From Arctopsyche grandis (taxonomy: Eukaryota; Arthropoda; Insecta; Trichoptera; Hydropsychidae), in the NCBI RefSeq assembly GCF_051622035.1, contig NC_135356.1, forward strand, positions 992,001 through 1,056,000: DNA of 64,000 nucleotides, read 5' to 3'. This document shows, in pieces, positions 60,859-64,000 of this stretch. Numbering within the stretch: position 1 is the stretch's first letter; each line of letters starts with the position of its first letter. A program made the position numbers and the translations under genes. The notes under the pieces are model-generated. The model was not told the origin of the DNA. It was given only the letters and a program-made list of their open reading frames with translations, and made no database searches.

Positions 60859-61375
60859 CCTTTTGAATACTGACCAACGCCAATCGGCGTTTTGCCAACA
60901 ATCCCATGAGCCTGAAATACACCGATAGTCGTTGTTTTTTGAGTATGTAAAAAATAAACAAGAATACTACCCGATAAGCCTTTCCAGGTAGCATTGAAAA
61001 AAATGCATTGAATATGGGTCGTGTAATCCGTGTCAATGTTTATAAAGACTGGTTTACACCAGAATTGCTGAATTTATAATTATAGTAGAATTTCTCGTTG
61101 GAAATCCCTAGCTGCTGAGTATTTTAGATTGTGGCATGGTATTTAGATTGTGGCATGGTATTTAGATTGTGGCATGGTATTTAGATTGTGGCATGGTATT
61201 TAGATTGTGAGCATGACATTTTAAGAACGATGAAGATCGAACTAGTTTTTGAGAAATACATAATTAATAGACTTCTTTTGTTTATTTTATATTGTTGCAA
61301 GATATATGTACATATTAGAGAGTCTAAACACACCTTTACAAAACTCGGAATCCTCATTGGTAGTTATCTAGGGCC
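60859..61375. mobile_element. piggyBac-like MITE, CCCTTTGA family, left part
   Basis: TTAA at 60855-60858 is followed by CCTTTTGAATACTGACCAAC and GGCGTTTTGCCAACAA as in the 47926 copy. The right end is replaced by the sequence of the 1.2-kb duplication. A 19-bp tandem repeat expands inside it. Confidence 0.8.
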
Positions 61376-62195
61376 TCATACTTTTTTAAATAATGCAATA
61401 ATAATTATGACTGTTGGTTGTATCAAAAAGTTATTTTCTTTGAATTTTTAATAGATTTTTATTTATCATAAAATATACTCACAATAAATTTATTCTACAT
61501 ATATGTATGTATGTATGTATATAATAGTTATTAATCTAACGATTATTATCTATTTACAAGGTTTTTATTATTCGCTTTCGTTTTGATGATAGTAATAAAA
61601 TTAATAATAGGAGATCATTCTAGTTTGACATGCATATGTACCAGTGGTTCTCATGTGCAGCCATCAACGCTTCATAAAGTAATATTTCACAATTTTATTT
61701 GTTATTTTTTGCATATTATGTAGTTCGATTAAAACAACTTCTGAATTCAAATTCAAAACGTTAATTTATAGTGTCTTCAATCTTTATCTGGAACTTGCTA
61801 TATGCTTGCATTAATTTATGTACAATATTCTATTATTGTACATAAATTTATTTTTTTGTAGTTGTTTATAATTCGAACTATGTATGTAATCCATGTCAAA
61901 AATTTATAAATAATTTTACAAATAAAGTAGTGAAATATTACTCTATATAGCGTTGGTGGCCGCACATGAGAACCACTGATCTAGTCACATATCTGCACTC
62001 AGATTGACTGAAATTTGATACAAAAACATTTTTTCGGGTTTCAAAGTATTTTTGCACACTCCACTTCTCCGGAAGTTTTTCCTAAGTCTGCAAATCGTAC
62101 GACTCGTTGATCAATGCAAAACTCCTTAATGGAAGATCAGTTGATGTAGTATTTTTGTAAATAAACACTCCAGAGATGATTTCACGAGTACCGAA
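60985..62195. repeat. 1.2-kb dispersed duplication, copy 2 (partner 38335-39493)
   Basis: Aligned to copy 1 over its whole length with scattered substitutions and the minisatellite expansion at 61125-61204. The hAT MITE equivalent is at 61642-61978. The open frame in the right part has a stop codon here that copy 1 lacks. Confidence 0.9.
61125..61204. repeat. 19-bp minisatellite
   Basis: Four tandem copies of ATTTAGATTGTGGCATGGT. The homologous position in copy 1 (about 38484) has one unit. Confidence 0.97.
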
Positions 62196-62315
62196 GCAAA
62201 GCATCCAAGACAGTCAAGTCAGAACAAAATTATTGTCGATTATATCGCAAACTCCTTCATCTGGAAAACACATTTATAAATTTTGTTAAAAATGTTTTTA
62301 ATGTATTATTATGGT

Positions 62316-62528
62316 TAGGGTTGCCACCTTAGACCCAAGTCTCACCCGGTGATAGTGACAAAAAAAATATGTATTTATATTTATGTACATATACCTTATT
62401 CGCTCAGTAATGCATTTTTGTACACAAGATATCGCCAAACATTTCATACAAAAGACATGAGCTACATACCTGTCACATGGAGACATAACCTTGAAACCCG
62501 AAGCCCGGAGACTTCGGTGGCAACCCTA
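62316..62528. mobile_element. hAT-like MITE, 213 bp
   Basis: Ends TAGGGTTGCCACCTTAGACC (left) and TAGGGTTGCCACCGAAGTCT (right, reverse complement). Flanking ATTATGGT (62308-62315) and ATTGTGGT (62529-62536) form an 8-bp duplication with one mismatch. Confidence 0.88.
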
Positions 62529-62679
62529 ATTGTGGTTTACTTATGCATGTAAAACATTAATACTCTACCTATCCGTGCTAGAGTAATCCGCTCGCCGCAG
62601 TGCTGAATACCAAACTTCCGTTAGCACAAGACTTCGGCCCCGTCCACTGTCGGTGGGAGCAGGTAAATTGGTCGAATGC

Positions 62680-62835
62680 AATACACCTAAATCAATTCAC
62701 CTAATGCAATTCCACTAATGACGCTTTTACCGAAAATCTATTGACCTAATGGTAAATTCACCTAATATCTTTATACCGAAGGACACATTCACCTAATTTC
62801 GAGTTTCAAACCAGCAGTAGCCGAGTTTCAAACCA
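62680..62835. repeat. Degenerate phrase repeat (CACCTAAT-type)
   Basis: CACCTAA, TGACCTAATG, TTCACCTAATAT and TACCGAA phrases alternate at 15-25-bp spacing about eight times, followed by two GAGTTTCAAACCA words. No reading frame. It resembles the 4600-4770 block in style but not in sequence. Confidence 0.5.
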
Positions 62836-64000
62836 ATAGTAGTAAATTTTATTATTTAGTAATTTTTCGACGCGATATCAATAGATGGCGTAGTAACATA
62901 GACAGATAAATGTTATAACATTTCTTTGCAAATAGCCCTTAAACTCTATATACACCATATTGCGCCCGACAGAAGATTTAAAAAGGATTTCCCACTTAAT
63001 GGCGAGTGAACTAAATTAAGGACATTGAAAAAATTAATTGCTTTTGTAGCTTTGTATTATCTTTTGCTATATATACTATACTATATTATATAGCAAACAT
63101 TGTACATATTTACAATAAAATTTATGATAAAACAAAGTAATAAAAAGGAATCAAAAAAGATATACAGATTTTTTTTATTGTACATATATTAAAATTGGCT
63201 TTCCAATCATCAATATTAAAAGAAGGTGAGAAGAAAACGCATGTATAATAGACAGACTAGTACAATTTCTACGATTGATACAATTTCCATAATAAATAAT
63301 TAATAATTTTAAATATACGTAATAAATATAAATTATGATGAATACATAACAAATATAAATCAGTTAGTAATTTATACGTAGATTGCAAAACACAATGAAA
63401 TATAAACAATAATAACAAGACAAGAAACAAGCAATACAATAAATAATAAATAATTTATTAATCAAGTTACAGAAATAAACCAATTTATAATAAACATTTT
63501 CATGTAATAAAAACTCATGAGTGGTATTACAGATGGTCAACTTATTACAGACAACACAGAACACATATATTATTTTCAATATATGAATAATCAATATGTA
63601 AAACAACTGACGTTAAAGAAAATTTACTATTGTATCAAGTCATGTAATAAAAATACTCTTGTGTGAAGCTATGGAAGTTTTTTACAAAAAATTTGGTACG
63701 TATATAAACGAAAAGACGTTTGCTTATTTCAATGACCAGCTCTTCTCCACCGATCATGGTATTTGGTTGTTCTATTAGTGACACCACACAGACCCTAAGT
63801 AAATAATGATTTCAATCAATAACTGTAGCTTGTGACATGTCTAATTGTTTCGCACAAAATTTAATGCTTATCAGCTCATTCATACAGCGATAAATAAAAT
63901 TTAACATTGGAAAGAGTTTAAAAATTTGAAGCCACATATTTTTTCGAAATCCTTTTTTAGTTCAGAATTTAATATCACATTTATAATTGGGTTTCAAGCG
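62836..64000. other. AT-rich stretch without a recognised gene
   Basis: I see no exon, RNA gene or terminal-repeat element. Open frames are at most 80 codons and very rich in Ile, Tyr and Leu, as expected from AT-rich DNA. Confidence 0.5.

Overview
The window is nuclear DNA of an animal, most likely an insect. It is AT-rich, its one clear gene has 20 exons with GT-AG introns, and most of the rest is transposon debris: hAT, piggyBac-like, LINE, tRNA-derived SINE and LTR elements. The palindrome-like run ACATACATATGTATGT recurs throughout, which is common in several insect orders. I cannot fix the order from the sequence.

Left part (1-8.4 kb): no host gene seen. It holds a LINE 3' end (1-385), a direct repeat pair, an (AT)n tract, an old hAT transposon with a broken transposase (1688-2852), a less AT-rich stretch with a hairpin, LINE reverse-transcriptase fragments, a phrase-like repeat and a 24-bp minisatellite.

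Satellite (about 8416-27330): 16 tandem monomers plus a decayed edge copy. The monomers share a backbone but carry one of three alternative cassettes at nearly the same site: 365 bp, giving a 1243-bp unit; 125 bp, giving a 1003-bp unit; or a third 113-bp version in the last unit. Private variants recur at 6978 bp, which shows a six-unit higher-order repeat.

Middle (27.3-45.3 kb): no host gene seen. There are piggyBac-like and hAT elements, most with clear target-site duplications, plus a PIF/Harbinger-like MITE, a zinc-finger-like fragment in two copies, a 1.2-kb duplication shared with 61-62 kb, and an RTE-like LINE remnant.

Host gene (45385-60011, minus): IFT122, a WD40/TPR subunit of intraflagellar transport complex A. 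I could join all 20 exons into a 1172-codon frame, with an RFX X-box-like site 68-82 bp upstream of the ATG. Two LTR-type insertions sit inside coding exons: an 892-bp solo LTR in exon 13 and a 1086-bp TRIM-like element in exon 17 whose two LTRs differ at one of 162 positions. Removing each insertion with one copy of its 4-bp duplication restores the frame exactly. This haplotype therefore looks recently broken, unless the insertions are spliced out or an intact copy exists elsewhere.

Right part (60.1-64 kb): a SINE, the second copy of the 1.2-kb duplication, a hAT MITE, another phrase-like repeat and AT-rich sequence with no gene seen.
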